DNA of 64,000 bases from Litorimonas cladophorae. GTDB lineage: Bacteria > Pseudomonadota > Alphaproteobacteria > Caulobacterales > Maricaulaceae. Below the pieces are notes generated by a model. That model saw nothing but the letters and a program-made list of their open reading frames with translations. It was not told the origin of the DNA and ran no database searches. Of the stretch, positions 17,500-25,120 are shown in pieces. The position numbers and the translations under genes are program-made. Each line of letters begins with the position of its first letter. The stretch's first letter is position 1. The DNA lies in contig NZ_BMYV01000001.1 in the NCBI RefSeq assembly GCF_014652455.1, forward strand, positions 62,001 to 126,000. The letters run 5' to 3'.

Positions 17500-20074
17500 C
17501 TGTCTTGGTCGTGCCCGGATTAGAGGTCTTGGTCGACGGAACGGATCCCGTTGTTCCCAGATTACCATCGTCATCCGTCGTGACATATTGCACATTGCCA
17601 GTTTGATTGGCCGTACCTCTGGCACTGCCGCCAAGGCCGAGACCGGGTAGTGTATAAACCGTGATTCCCGTGCCGAACATCATCTGGTTCGCCATTGTCG
17701 TCATAGAGCCTGCACCAATCGCGGTTGAGCCGTTATAGCTTGCATTGGCGCTATCACCCAAAGCCACGGATGTGTTGCCAGAGGCCTGCGCATCCGCACC
17801 GAGCGCTGTTGAGCTAAAGCCCGTCGCGTCTGCGCCTTCACCAATCGCTGTCGCATCATTCTTATCCGCGACGGAACCAGCCCCTAAAGCCGTTGCAGCA
17901 ATCCCCGATGCAGACGCATCTTGCCCGACAGCGGTGGCGTTTGTGTTCGTGGCTTCGGAGTCATCGCCTAAAGCCGAAGAGGCTGCGCCAGAAGCGAGGG
18001 CATCTGCACCCAACGCCGTCGCGCTGAAGTTCGTCGCATCCGCCATTTGGCCGATGGCTGTGGCATCCGTTGAACTCGCAATAGCTTCACCGCCAATGGC
18101 AATGCCGTTGACGCCTGTGGCTTCCGCCCCAGTTCCGATTGCGACGGCATTCACGGCCGTGGCTTCCGCACCGTCCGTGACGAGGATGCCGCCAACCTCT
18201 GTGTAAGTCGCTCCGCCCAGCGCGACCGCGCCGACAGCAGAGGCTTGCGCGCCTTCATTGAAGTTCGTTCCGCCACCCAGCGCAAGCGCGCCATCGCGAG
18301 AGGCTTGTGTCCGTCCCCCAATGGCGACGCCATTGCGCGCGGTTGCGGTTGAAGCAAACCCTAACGCAACAGCATTGCTGGAAGATGCCCGCGAAAACGC
18401 GCCCATAGAGAAGGTATGAGAGGCAGAAGCCCGCGCGCTATCACCAATGGAAATGGCGTTAATTCCTGTCGCCTCGGCCTTTACGCCAATCGCGATGGCA
18501 TCCACTCGATCCGCCCGTGTCCCAGTGCCCAACGCGATGGCATTATCGCCCTCACTTTGTGCAGCCGACGTCTGTTGGTCCCCAATCATATCATATGTGG
18601 CACCGCCAATTGCGATCGCACCTTGGCCCGCAGAATACGCACCTTCATCAAATCTTCCACCGCCAATCGCGATGCCGCTAGAGGTATTCGTTGCTGCATT
18701 TGACCCTAAAGCTGTCGAATAAGTGCCATCTGCAATGCTGCCGAAGCCCAAGGCGGCGGACCCTTCTGCGGCGAAACTAAGGGAGCCGACGGCTGTCGAA
18801 TAAGTGCCATCTGCAATGCTATTGCTGCCTAAGGCTGTAGCGTTTGCACCTATTGCAGATGCAGATAACCCAACCGCCACGGCCTCAGCGCCCTCTACTG
18901 ACGCTTGCCGTCCTACAGCCACGCTTCCTGGACCTGACGCAAAGCTTTCAAACCCGATGGCAATAGCGGAGCTGCCCCCTGCGTTGGCAAATGCACCAGC
19001 CGCGATTGAATCATTGCCCCCTGCGTTGGCAAATGCACCAGCCGCGATTGAATCATTGCCCGCCGCGACGGTCACGTACCCCAATGCGACAGCTCGATCA
19101 CCGCCTGCCGCCGCGTCGTGGCCCACCGCTGTCGCACCGTCAGCTGTCGCCTGTGCAAAGCCCCCCAACGCTGTCGTACCTTCAGCTGTCGCATTCGCCG
19201 AGACGCCCACGGCCATCGCATCGAGTTGATTAGCGACGGAGGTCTGACCAATCGCGATAGATTGTGTGCCTGCGGCATCCGAAGAGAGGCCAAGCGCGAT
19301 CGCTCCATTCGCGCCGGCCGACGCCAGGGAACCAAGTGCAACCGCAGAATTCCCAACTCCATTCGCGTTTCGTCCCAAGGCAACAGAATCCGTGCCACTC
19401 GAAAGACTATCATGGCCAATCGCGATAGCCCCCGCGGCTGAGGCATTGGCGGCCAACGCGGCGGTATTACCTGAACCAATCGCAATAGACTCCAGTCCCG
19501 TCGCTTGTGCATTTGCTCCGAATGCTACCGACGCGACGCCATCCGCGTTGGCATCGGCGCCAACCGATGTTGCACGCACGCCGCCAACATCGGCGCTCTG
19601 GCCAATGGCGGTACTGTCGATGAAGTCCGCTCTCGCGTTTTCTCCGACGGCGGTGGCCGCAGCCGCAATAGCTCTCGCATCGTCACCGATAGCGGTTGTA
19701 TTGCCACCGGTTGCGCGAGAATCTGCCCCGATCGCTGTTGCGCCATTCCCGCCAGTGGCCTGCGCACCAAACCCTACGGCAGTGCCGTCTGTGTCATTCG
19801 CGAGCGAACCTGCACCCAAGGCTGTCGAAAAAGAACCCGATGCGATAGCGCCGACCCCGCAGGCTAACAGGTTATCGCCTCCTGAGGAATCGGCCCCCCC
19901 ATCCGTATCGACATTTGAATCTGCGTTACCGTCGTTATTCGTGTCCAACAGACAATCCTCAGCATAGGCCGACCCCGCCGAGACAAATGTCAGCGGAAGC
20001 GAAAGCCCCATCGCGACGAGCAGTCCCGTCGCCGTGGTTGAAATGAGAGAAGTTTTGAAATTTGTGTTAGACAT
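16874..20074 (-). CDS. YadA-like trimeric autotransporter adhesin 2
   Basis: 1066 residues. The plan is as in adhesin 1: signal peptide ending SAYAED, the CLLDTNNDGNAD Asp-rich stretch, a long head of 14-residue S-x-A-x-G repeats, a Thr/Ser/Pro linker, and a YadA anchor ending RYEGF. The head repeats differ from adhesin 1 almost throughout, while the ends are nearly identical, so the two proteins share export and anchoring parts but display different surfaces. The ATG has GGGGA eight bases upstream. A tandem 42-base repeat lies inside the head (18973-19056). The long upstream gap separates it from the GTA activators. Confidence 0.92.
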   Translation of the reverse strand: MSNTNFKTSLISTTATGLLVAMGLSLPLTFVSAGSAYAEDCLLDTNNDGNADSNVDTDGGADSSGGDNLLACGVGAIASGSFSTALGAGSLANDTDGTAVGFGAQATGGNGATAIGADSRATGGNTTAIGDDARAIAAAATAVGENARADFIDSTAIGQSADVGGVRATSVGADANADGVASVAFGANAQATGLESIAIGSGNTAALAANASAAGAIAIGHDSLSSGTDSVALGRNANGVGNSAVALGSLASAGANGAIALGLSSDAAGTQSIAIGQTSVANQLDAMAVGVSANATAEGTTALGGFAQATADGATAVGHDAAAGGDRAVALGYVTVAAGNDSIAAGAFANAGGNDSIAAGAFANAGGSSAIAIGFESFASGPGSVAVGRQASVEGAEAVAVGLSASAIGANATALGSNSIADGTYSTAVGSLSFAAEGSAALGFGSIADGTYSTALGSNAATNTSSGIAIGGGRFDEGAYSAGQGAIAIGGATYDMIGDQQTSAAQSEGDNAIALGTGTRADRVDAIAIGVKAEATGINAISIGDSARASASHTFSMGAFSRASSSNAVALGFASTATARNGVAIGGRTQASRDGALALGGGTNFNEGAQASAVGAVALGGATYTEVGGILVTDGAEATAVNAVAIGTGAEATGVNGIAIGGEAIASSTDATAIGQMADATNFSATALGADALASGAASSALGDDSEATNTNATAVGQDASASGIAATALGAGSVADKNDATAIGEGADATGFSSTALGADAQASGNTSVALGDSANASYNGSTAIGAGSMTTMANQMMFGTGITVYTLPGLGLGGSARGTANQTGNVQYVTTDDDGNLGTTGSVPSTKTSNPGTTKTVSSTPVATSRAPIVDGGAEFEAGLTELSDPSAPTTASGTSFDGAGGTQITGVSNETIGTNIGTAPTNTPRPVQRNSIAAQQSLAAFNANSISVNAQSIDVNTKAIQSNKVLIGQAFNKIDANTAAIEKSFQSLQDVESGLAAVAALPDMYLSPNAKWSAAGGAAVFGDEFGFGATLAVRGNDNWSFGGSAAMGGDQATGKVQVRYEGF
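18973..19056 (-). repeat. Perfect 42-bp tandem duplication in the adhesin 2 head
   Basis: Units 18973-19014 and 19015-19056 are identical, adding one 14-residue head repeat (GNDSIAAGAFANAG appears twice). It is in frame and shows that head length changes by slippage or unequal crossing-over. Another short repeated string, GTCGAATAAGTGCCATCTGC, occurs at about 18715 and 18795. Confidence 0.9.
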
Positions 20075-20217
20075 AAGTGTGTCCCCGTTTTCGTTTAATT
20101 TTAGATTGGGTGATAATTGGGCCCGCAGATGTTGGTTGATCTGAGGAAAAAGCCTGGAATTGCAGTCGCAGGTTTTAAGGTGGACGCAAAAGAGAGAAGC
20201 GGATCACAGGCGCAAGA

Positions 20218-20302
20218 ACTGGGTCGATCACTCGACCCAGTTCATGCGCTACCCGTTGTCTTCGCTTTTTAGTAATAGCTCGCCCCAGCTGCGGGGCTAT
20301 TA
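20218..20302. other. Two strong hairpins upstream of the gafYZ promoter
   Basis: ACTGGGTCGA-TCAC-TCGACCCAGT (20218-20241) is a perfect 10-bp hairpin. TAATAGC...CCCC...GGGGCTATTA (20273-20302) is a second, followed within 20 bases by a T-run (CATTTTTTAC), so the pair may act as a terminator on the plus strand. They lie in the 618-base gap between adhesin 2 and gafY; 20303-20550 holds no gene I can support. Confidence 0.4.
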
Positions 20303-20584
20303 CTGCGCCCCAGCATTTTTTACATGAAGATTTGGTAAACGCCAATGGGGTGAATACCCCATTTAATTTGCCAACACAGGCGCAGTGTCCCGCGAGAGGG
20401 GCGCGTCGGTTCCGGCGCATCGAGTCAATTCTGGCTTTAATTTTCCTGTTCAAAGCTCTGATTTCGAGGCCACGCCAAACTCTTTCCCCGCTTATGCGCG
20501 CGGGTGAGGATATTGTGTAGGTGAGGGCGTTCGAACTACTGCACAGGAAAGTAAGTCTTGAATTCAGTGACTTAACACAGATTA

Positions 20585-20599
20585 GAACATAGAGTGAAC
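20585..20599. promoter_or_regulatory. Candidate LexA (SOS) box upstream of gafYZ
   Basis: GAAC-ATAGAGT-GAAC matches exactly the alphaproteobacterial LexA box GAAC-N7-GAAC. It overlaps a possible promoter (TTGAAT at 20558-20563, 17-base spacer, ATTAGA at 20581-20586) and lies 94 bases before the gafY start, a position where a repressor would act. A TTGACT at 20608-20613 follows. This is a sequence match only; eight fixed bases can occur by chance, but the location in front of a GTA activator makes it notable. Confidence 0.55.
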
Positions 20600-20692
20600 A
20601 TCACGCGTTGACTCATTCAAAAGTTAATATAGGAATTTAATCCTCGTATTGGGAGGTGCGGCTATACTGGTCGTCCACCCCAGGAGGACCCT

Positions 20693-21040
20693 ATGCGAAC
20701 ACGCCAAAATAACCCAAATGATATCGCCTTTGCCCGTCTGGCTTTGACCATTGTCGCGCTGGAATTTGGGCAACCCGATCTGTCGCTCGATATCGAAAAG
20801 ACAGGGCCAGACCGACGTCGAGCGATCTTCGTGCGCCAAGTTGCGATCTATGTCGCGCAAACCGTTTTCGATTTAACCGCGACGCGGTTAGGGGAACTTT
20901 TCTCCCGCGATAGATCGACCATCACCCATGCTGTGCGCGTGGTGGAGGACAGCCGCGAGGACCCCGTTTTCAATCGCAAACTGCTCAAGGCCGAAGACGT
21001 TTTGAGCCAGAGCTATGACGCCTTGAGAGCCGCCGCATGA
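20693..21040 (+). CDS. gafY: GafY-like GTA activator (DnaA C-terminal-like DNA-binding protein)
   Basis: 115 residues. Residues about 43-90 resemble DnaA domain IV: RRRAIFVRQVAIYVAQ, then RLGELFSRDRSTITHAVRVV, where DnaA has GGRDHTTVLHA. No ATPase domain is present. In Rhodobacter the GTA activator GafA joins such a domain to a C-terminal DUF6456 part; in Caulobacter the two parts are separate proteins, GafY and GafZ. Here the next gene is DUF6456, overlapping by 4 bases, and the GTA structural genes follow directly. The start has a strong AGGAGGA site five bases upstream. Confidence 0.85.
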   Translation: MRTRQNNPNDIAFARLALTIVALEFGQPDLSLDIEKTGPDRRRAIFVRQVAIYVAQTVFDLTATRLGELFSRDRSTITHAVRVVEDSREDPVFNRKLLKAEDVLSQSYDALRAAA

Positions 21041-21813
21041 GCTTTACCTCGCAACAAACGGCGATGAACCGTGTCGTGCGGGAAATCCATGCCGTCGATG
21101 GTTTGATCGCTCATGCCGCCGAGGGCGCAGAACGTCCCGTTTTTCCCCATCAAGATAAACGCAAACGCCCCGTTATCTGGCTGGAGGAAGTCGGCTTTCT
21201 GTGGCTACGCGGACAAGATGTCATTGAACCGGTGGCGCGTGGATTTATCCTGCGCCCATCTGTGAAGCGTCGACTCAATCAAGCGCGCGATGGGCTGATC
21301 GGTCAACATGAGGTGTTGGAAACGCGAGAGCTTTACTCGCCTGACAATGTGGTGCGCCCTGTCGCGGTGAATACGCGGTCCACGGCGTTGGATCGATTGG
21401 CGCGCAGACCTGGGCAGGAATTAAATAAACGCTGGCTTAGCCCCGCCGAAGTGGAAGCAGGACGTGCGTTGGCGCGTGATTTTCACCGCGCTGGGGAGGG
21501 TCAAATCGGCACGCAAGATTTCACGTCCTCGGGCGTGCAAGGCGGGGACCGCGCGGGCGGGGCGGAACGGGCGATGCTGCACCGCATCACGACGGCAACA
21601 CGACTTCGCACGGCGCGTGAAATTCTCGGAACCGATCTGGCCCCTGGCGTCATTGCGCTCTGCTGTCACGATGAATCACTCGACGTGATTGAACGCACCG
21701 AACGCTGGGCGGCTGGGTCGGGCAAGCAAATCATCAAGTTGGGTCTTGCACGGTTAGTGACCTTATATGGCACCGAGGCCGGCGTGCGTTCAGGGGGCGC
21801 GTCCGCCTCATAG
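21037..21813 (+). CDS. gafZ: GafZ-like GTA regulator (DUF6456)
   Basis: 258 residues. The C-terminal part (about 110-250) has the DUF6456 pattern: ALDRLARRPGQE, WLSPAEVEAGRALARDF, then LAPGVIALCCHDESLDVIERTERW and SGKQIIKLGLARLVTLYG. The N-terminal 100 residues contain a GFLWLRGQDV segment and a basic stretch, as in GafA-type proteins. The Caulobacter homologue works with GafY and lets RNA polymerase read through terminators in the GTA cluster. Coupled to gafY by ATGA overlap. A GGGG...CCCC hairpin at 21815-21830 lies just after the stop, before terS. Confidence 0.85.
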   Translation: MSFTSQQTAMNRVVREIHAVDGLIAHAAEGAERPVFPHQDKRKRPVIWLEEVGFLWLRGQDVIEPVARGFILRPSVKRRLNQARDGLIGQHEVLETRELYSPDNVVRPVAVNTRSTALDRLARRPGQELNKRWLSPAEVEAGRALARDFHRAGEGQIGTQDFTSSGVQGGDRAGGAERAMLHRITTATRLRTAREILGTDLAPGVIALCCHDESLDVIERTERWAAGSGKQIIKLGLARLVTLYGTEAGVRSGGASAS

Positions 21814-21841
21814 CGGGGTTTGCTCCCCGCTTATAAAAAAC

Positions 21842-21876
21842 ATGATCCGCGCCCTTGGCGGGTCGGGGTAAACTGG
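21842..21876 (+). promoter_or_regulatory. GTA promoter-like motif, copy 1 (before terS)
   Basis: ATGATCCGCGCCCT, four bases, GGG, two bases, GG, one base, GTAAACTGG. The same arrangement recurs at 25600-25634 before the portal gene (25 of 35 positions identical). The last part (TAAACT) would serve as a -10 element with transcription starting at or next to the terS ATG at 21881, which has no ribosome-binding site. Candidate GafY-dependent promoter. Confidence 0.5.
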
Positions 21877-21880
21877 TCCC

Positions 21881-22243
21881 ATGACAGATACACCCAAAAC
21901 AAAACTCGATCGTTTGACCCGTACAGAGGCCGCCATACAGGCCAAGTTGGATGGGCTCCTGCAAAGTCCAGACACGGATGATAACCCGCCCGACAAATGG
22001 GCGCGATCCATTTCGACGCTCATGAAAGCCCTAGACGATACGGCGCAGCAGCGCGCCGCATTAGAGGCCGACATCGCCGCCAAGACCCACACGCGGTATG
22101 AAGATATGCCACCGCCAACCCCGGAAGATGAGGCGCGTTTCTATGAACGTTTTAGAAAACTTGTCGGTGAGATCACTGACGCTCGCGGAGAAGAAAGAGG
22201 TGTGGAAGAAACTCTCGGGGTGGGACCGCGCGCAATTTCTTAG
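21881..22243 (+). CDS. GTA small terminase subunit (TerS, g1-like)
   Basis: 120 residues, mostly helical and charged. By position just before and overlapping terL, and by size, it corresponds to RcGTA gene g1, shown to be the small terminase. Visible features are an N-terminal helix (LDRLTRTEAAIQAKLDGLL), a middle helix with RSISTLMKALDDTAQQRAALE, and a C-terminal segment. No classical DNA-binding motif is seen, fitting the non-specific packaging of GTAs. There is no Shine-Dalgarno; the preceding promoter-like motif suggests a leaderless message. Its last 100 bases overlap terL in another frame. Confidence 0.75.
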   Translation: MTDTPKTKLDRLTRTEAAIQAKLDGLLQSPDTDDNPPDKWARSISTLMKALDDTAQQRAALEADIAAKTHTRYEDMPPPTPEDEARFYERFRKLVGEITDARGEERGVEETLGVGPRAIS

Positions 22244-23456
22244 GCTCTGGTCTTTTTGGGCGCGCGGCAATCAACATGCGCCCGTCAAGGATTGGCTGAT
22301 CTGGCTGATCCTCGGCGGACGGGGCGCGGGCAAAACCCGCACAGGGGCCGAATGGATTGCCCAACAAGTCAAATCAGGCGCGCGCCACATTGCGCTCGTC
22401 GGGACTTCATTTGCAGAGGCCCGCGAAGTAATGTTGGAAGGCGAAAGCGGCTTGCTCAACATTGGGCATCCGTCGGAGCGTCCGAAATTCATCGCGTCGC
22501 GCCGTCGCTTGGAATGGCCAAATGGCGCGGTGGGGCACCTATATTCCGCCCATGATCCTGATGGCTTGCGTGGCGGTCAATTTGATGCGGCGTGGGCGGA
22601 TGAATTTTGCGCATGGGCCTATCCCGAAGAGACGCTATCTAATTTACGACTGGCCCTGCGCCTGACGCCGCGATCGGGTGAAAAGCCACGCTTGGTCATC
22701 ACGACAACGCCGCGTCCGTCGCCGTCACTTCTGGCCCTGAAATCTGCAACAGGTGTCTCGACATCTCACATTCGGACCCGCGAAAATGCGCGCCATTTGG
22801 CGCCGGGGTTTTTGGACGCGATGGAGGACAGCTATGGCGGATCACCGCTGGGGCAGCAGGAATTGGAAGGCGAAATCTTGACGGACCTCCCAGGGGCGTT
22901 GTGGAAACTTTCGACGATTGCAAAACAACGACAGACCGAAACGCCTGCGCTGGAACGTATTGTTGTCGCCATCGACCCGCCCGCAACATCTGGCCCTCAC
23001 GCCGATGCCTGCGGGTTGATTGTGGCAGGTGTTGCCAAAGGCAGCGCTTATGTGCTGGAAGACGCCACGTTGAAAAATGCGCCGCCTGAAATTTGGGCCG
23101 AAAAAGTGGTCGAGTTATTTCAGTCTTATCAAGCCGATTGCGTCATTGCGGAAGGCAATCAAGGCGGGGAAATGGTCGAAGCCGTCTTGCGCCAAGTCGA
23201 TCCGAATTTACCCATCCGTCGTGTGCATGCGCGGCGTAGCAAACAAACCCGGGCCGAACCTATTGCCCATCTCTATACGCGCGGGCGGGTCTTTCATGTG
23301 GGAAGATTTGACGCGCTGGAGGCGCAAATGTGTCAAATGGGGTCGAGTCTGGGCGGCGGCACTCGGGCCTCACCTGACCGCGTCGATGCGCTTGTCTGGG
23401 CGGTACATGCGCTATTGATGAAGGGGAGGGATGACCCGCGGGTCAGGCAGATTTGA
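22143..23456 (+). CDS. GTA large terminase (TerL, g2)
   Basis: 437 residues from ATG 22143. The ATPase part has Walker A GGRGAGKT (about residues 58-65) and a Walker B-like AAWADEF; the nuclease part begins with the acidic strand RIVVAIDPPATSG and ends with SPDRVDALVWAVHAL, whose Asp is a metal ligand in terminases. This motor packages random host DNA into GTA particles. The start at 22143 gives the usual N-terminus (LSGWDRAQFLRLW follows); the ATG at 22098 would add 15 atypical residues. It overlaps terS by about 100 bases and is followed by a foreign gene set rather than by the portal gene. Confidence 0.92.
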   Translation: MNVLENLSVRSLTLAEKKEVWKKLSGWDRAQFLRLWSFWARGNQHAPVKDWLIWLILGGRGAGKTRTGAEWIAQQVKSGARHIALVGTSFAEAREVMLEGESGLLNIGHPSERPKFIASRRRLEWPNGAVGHLYSAHDPDGLRGGQFDAAWADEFCAWAYPEETLSNLRLALRLTPRSGEKPRLVITTTPRPSPSLLALKSATGVSTSHIRTRENARHLAPGFLDAMEDSYGGSPLGQQELEGEILTDLPGALWKLSTIAKQRQTETPALERIVVAIDPPATSGPHADACGLIVAGVAKGSAYVLEDATLKNAPPEIWAEKVVELFQSYQADCVIAEGNQGGEMVEAVLRQVDPNLPIRRVHARRSKQTRAEPIAHLYTRGRVFHVGRFDALEAQMCQMGSSLGGGTRASPDRVDALVWAVHALLMKGRDDPRVRQI

Positions 23457-23476
23457 GGGTGGGTAAAAAAGGCGAA

Positions 23477-23505
23477 GGAGCAGTTTACGCCCCGCAAACT
23501 GCTCC
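23477..23505. other. Perfect 10-bp hairpin after terL
   Basis: GGAGCAGTTT, a 9-base loop and AAACTGCTCC form a perfect stem 20 bases after the terL stop, at the left edge of the inserted gene set. There is no T-run, so it is not a standard terminator; it may be a weak terminator or an RNA end-protecting structure. The 219-base gap to the next gene holds nothing else I recognise. Confidence 0.45.
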
Positions 23506-23675
23506 AAGCGCCCCGTCTCAGTGTGCGGACCGCCCCACGGAACACACACGTCATGACGCTGGATCGCGCCTTCAAATAGAGTTTTCAATATTTTCGATGT
23601 CCCTGGGATTGAATTTTCTGTCCCAGACTTTCATAAAGAGACTGACAACGCTCTGGCCGTCTCTAGGAAAATTAA

Positions 23676-24407
23676 ATGCCTAAAAATTTGAGCGAAGCCT
23701 TAAAGGCCGCAAAAACAAAGAGAAATGTTCTCTCCAAACAAATTATTTGGGAAAGCGGTGTCAGCAAAAGTCAATTTTATCGCATAATAAATGGCGAGGA
23801 GGCGCCGAGCCCTGAGACGAAGCTAAAAATTTGTGAAGCTCTCGGAATTGAGTCGGACACATTCGATACGCTTCAAGACAACTCTCAACCCGGCGACCAA
23901 AGTTTAGATGACCAAAATTCAGAGGGTGGGAGCAAGAGGGCTTGGATATTATCCGCCGTCGCGGCCTCCGCCGTGGCCGTCCTCGCCATTTTCTTAGTCA
24001 CGATAGATCGTCCTGCATCTGCTGCTTTGGAGCCACGCGTAGACGTTGCGGAGCTTGAGGACAGCACACTCTTCATCAAAGACGTGACAATCCCCGATGG
24101 AACGTCAATTCCGATCAACACGACGTTTGAGAAAATATGGCGCGTGAAAAATACGGGGAAGGTGGTTTGGAAAGATCGCTACCTTCAACGCATGACGCCC
24201 GCCACCAGCCTCATTTGTTCATCCCCCAGTCGCGTGCCCATCCCTGAAACCCAGCCCGGGGAGGTGATCGATATCGCGGTGACATTCACAACGCCCTATC
24301 TACCGGGGTCCTGTCGCACAGATTGGAAAACGACGGATAAAGACGGGAACGTCTATTTCCCCGACATGCATGGATTATACTCGATCGTTGTCGTTACGGC
24401 GGAATAG
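23676..24407 (+). CDS. HTH - membrane helix - NBR1-type Ig-like domain protein
   Basis: 243 residues in three parts. Residues about 1-65 form a lambda-repressor-like helix-turn-helix (SKSQFYRIINGEEAPSPET), one membrane helix lies at about 89-110, and residues about 130-243 match the NBR1-type Ig-like fold, with the characteristic W-x-V-x-N-T-G-x-x-x-W (WRVKNTGKVVW), a late tryptophan (TDWKTTDKDG) and a cysteine pair near 181 and 213. The arrangement would put the Ig domain in the periplasm and the HTH in the cytoplasm, a one-component signalling layout. It sits between terL and portal, where GTA clusters normally have no such gene. Function unknown. Confidence 0.7.
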   Translation: MPKNLSEALKAAKTKRNVLSKQIIWESGVSKSQFYRIINGEEAPSPETKLKICEALGIESDTFDTLQDNSQPGDQSLDDQNSEGGSKRAWILSAVAASAVAVLAIFLVTIDRPASAALEPRVDVAELEDSTLFIKDVTIPDGTSIPINTTFEKIWRVKNTGKVVWKDRYLQRMTPATSLICSSPSRVPIPETQPGEVIDIAVTFTTPYLPGSCRTDWKTTDKDGNVYFPDMHGLYSIVVVTAE

Positions 24408-24517
24408 GTGGTCGCAACATATATGGGTGAAAATAGCCCCCGCAAGCGAGATATGAACAGCCATAGGCGTAACGCTAACTTTATGAGACATTGGCGCCAT
24501 AAATTTCTTTCTATCTA

Positions 24518-24549
24518 CACCCGCTTAACGTTTTCCACCTAAGCGGGTG
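24518..24549 (+). promoter_or_regulatory. Hairpin covering the translation start of the DUF2726 gene
   Basis: CACCCGCTTA (24518-24527) and TAAGCGGGTG (24540-24549) form a perfect 10-bp stem two bases before the ATG at 24552. The only purine-rich stretch that could bind the ribosome (GCGGGTGAA) is inside the stem, so translation is probably controlled by this structure, or it is a terminator-like end of the upstream unit. Confidence 0.5.
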
Positions 24550-24551
24550 AA

Positions 24552-25076
24552 ATGGAATTTCTCGTTATCATAATTATCGCAGTCTTTTGCCTGCTCTTTT
24601 TAAACATTGTCATCGGCAAGAAAAAGTCACTTGATAAACCTCCTGCGATCAAGCCCGTTGACGCGAACCAATTCGCGAACTTCACCGCCGCCCCGTCCCT
24701 TTTTGTGAATGCCTCTGAAAAAGCATTCTTCTATGCTTTGCTTTGCCATCTTCCTCCTGGCATCTATCCGCAATCAAAGGTGCGGCTGGAAGACATTATC
24801 GGCATTCGAAAAGGCTTGCCTTATAAGGAAAGCCAATCGCTTCGCGGGCGCATCAAATCTCGGCACATTGACTTTCTTATAATCGATATTGAGGGACGTT
24901 CGCGGCTTGCGATTGAGCTGGATGGTAAAAGCCACACGTCCAAACGGGCCATAGAAAATGACAAAGTGAAGACAGCGCTTTTCATGGCGGCGGGAATCCC
25001 CTTACGGCGTATCCGTGTTGGCGAAAATTTTGACCATATTGCCGCCACAATCGGCGCGGAATTAAAGCTCCATTAA
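24552..25076 (+). CDS. DUF2726 domain protein, membrane anchored
   Basis: 174 residues. One N-terminal membrane helix (about 3-21) is followed by a DUF2726 domain (about 50-170): ASEKAFFYALLCHLP, YPQSKVRLEDI, RIKSRHIDFLIID, LAIELDGKSH, then AGIPLRRIRV. DUF2726 resembles the PD-(D/E)xK nuclease fold (D in RHIDF, E-x-D in IELDGKSH), though activity has not been shown for most members. Inserted with its neighbours between terL and portal. It could act on DNA or RNA at the membrane; this is inference from fold only. Confidence 0.75.
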   Translation: MEFLVIIIIAVFCLLFLNIVIGKKKSLDKPPAIKPVDANQFANFTAAPSLFVNASEKAFFYALLCHLPPGIYPQSKVRLEDIIGIRKGLPYKESQSLRGRIKSRHIDFLIIDIEGRSRLAIELDGKSHTSKRAIENDKVKTALFMAAGIPLRRIRVGENFDHIAATIGAELKLH

Positions 25077-25120
25077 CTACGATAGATTTGTATAAGGCAT
25101 CTTTTGTGGGAATGAGAAAA

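Noticed and set aside
18804-19967. Long plus-strand frames opposite the adhesins, rich in Ala/Pro/Ser
   Set aside because: They are antisense shadows of the periodic head repeats and have no ribosome-binding sites.
20175-20453. 92-codon minus-strand frame before gafY, considered as a RogA-like repressor
   Set aside because: The translation is basic and low in structure, has no HTH pattern, spans two strong hairpins, and has no good start site.
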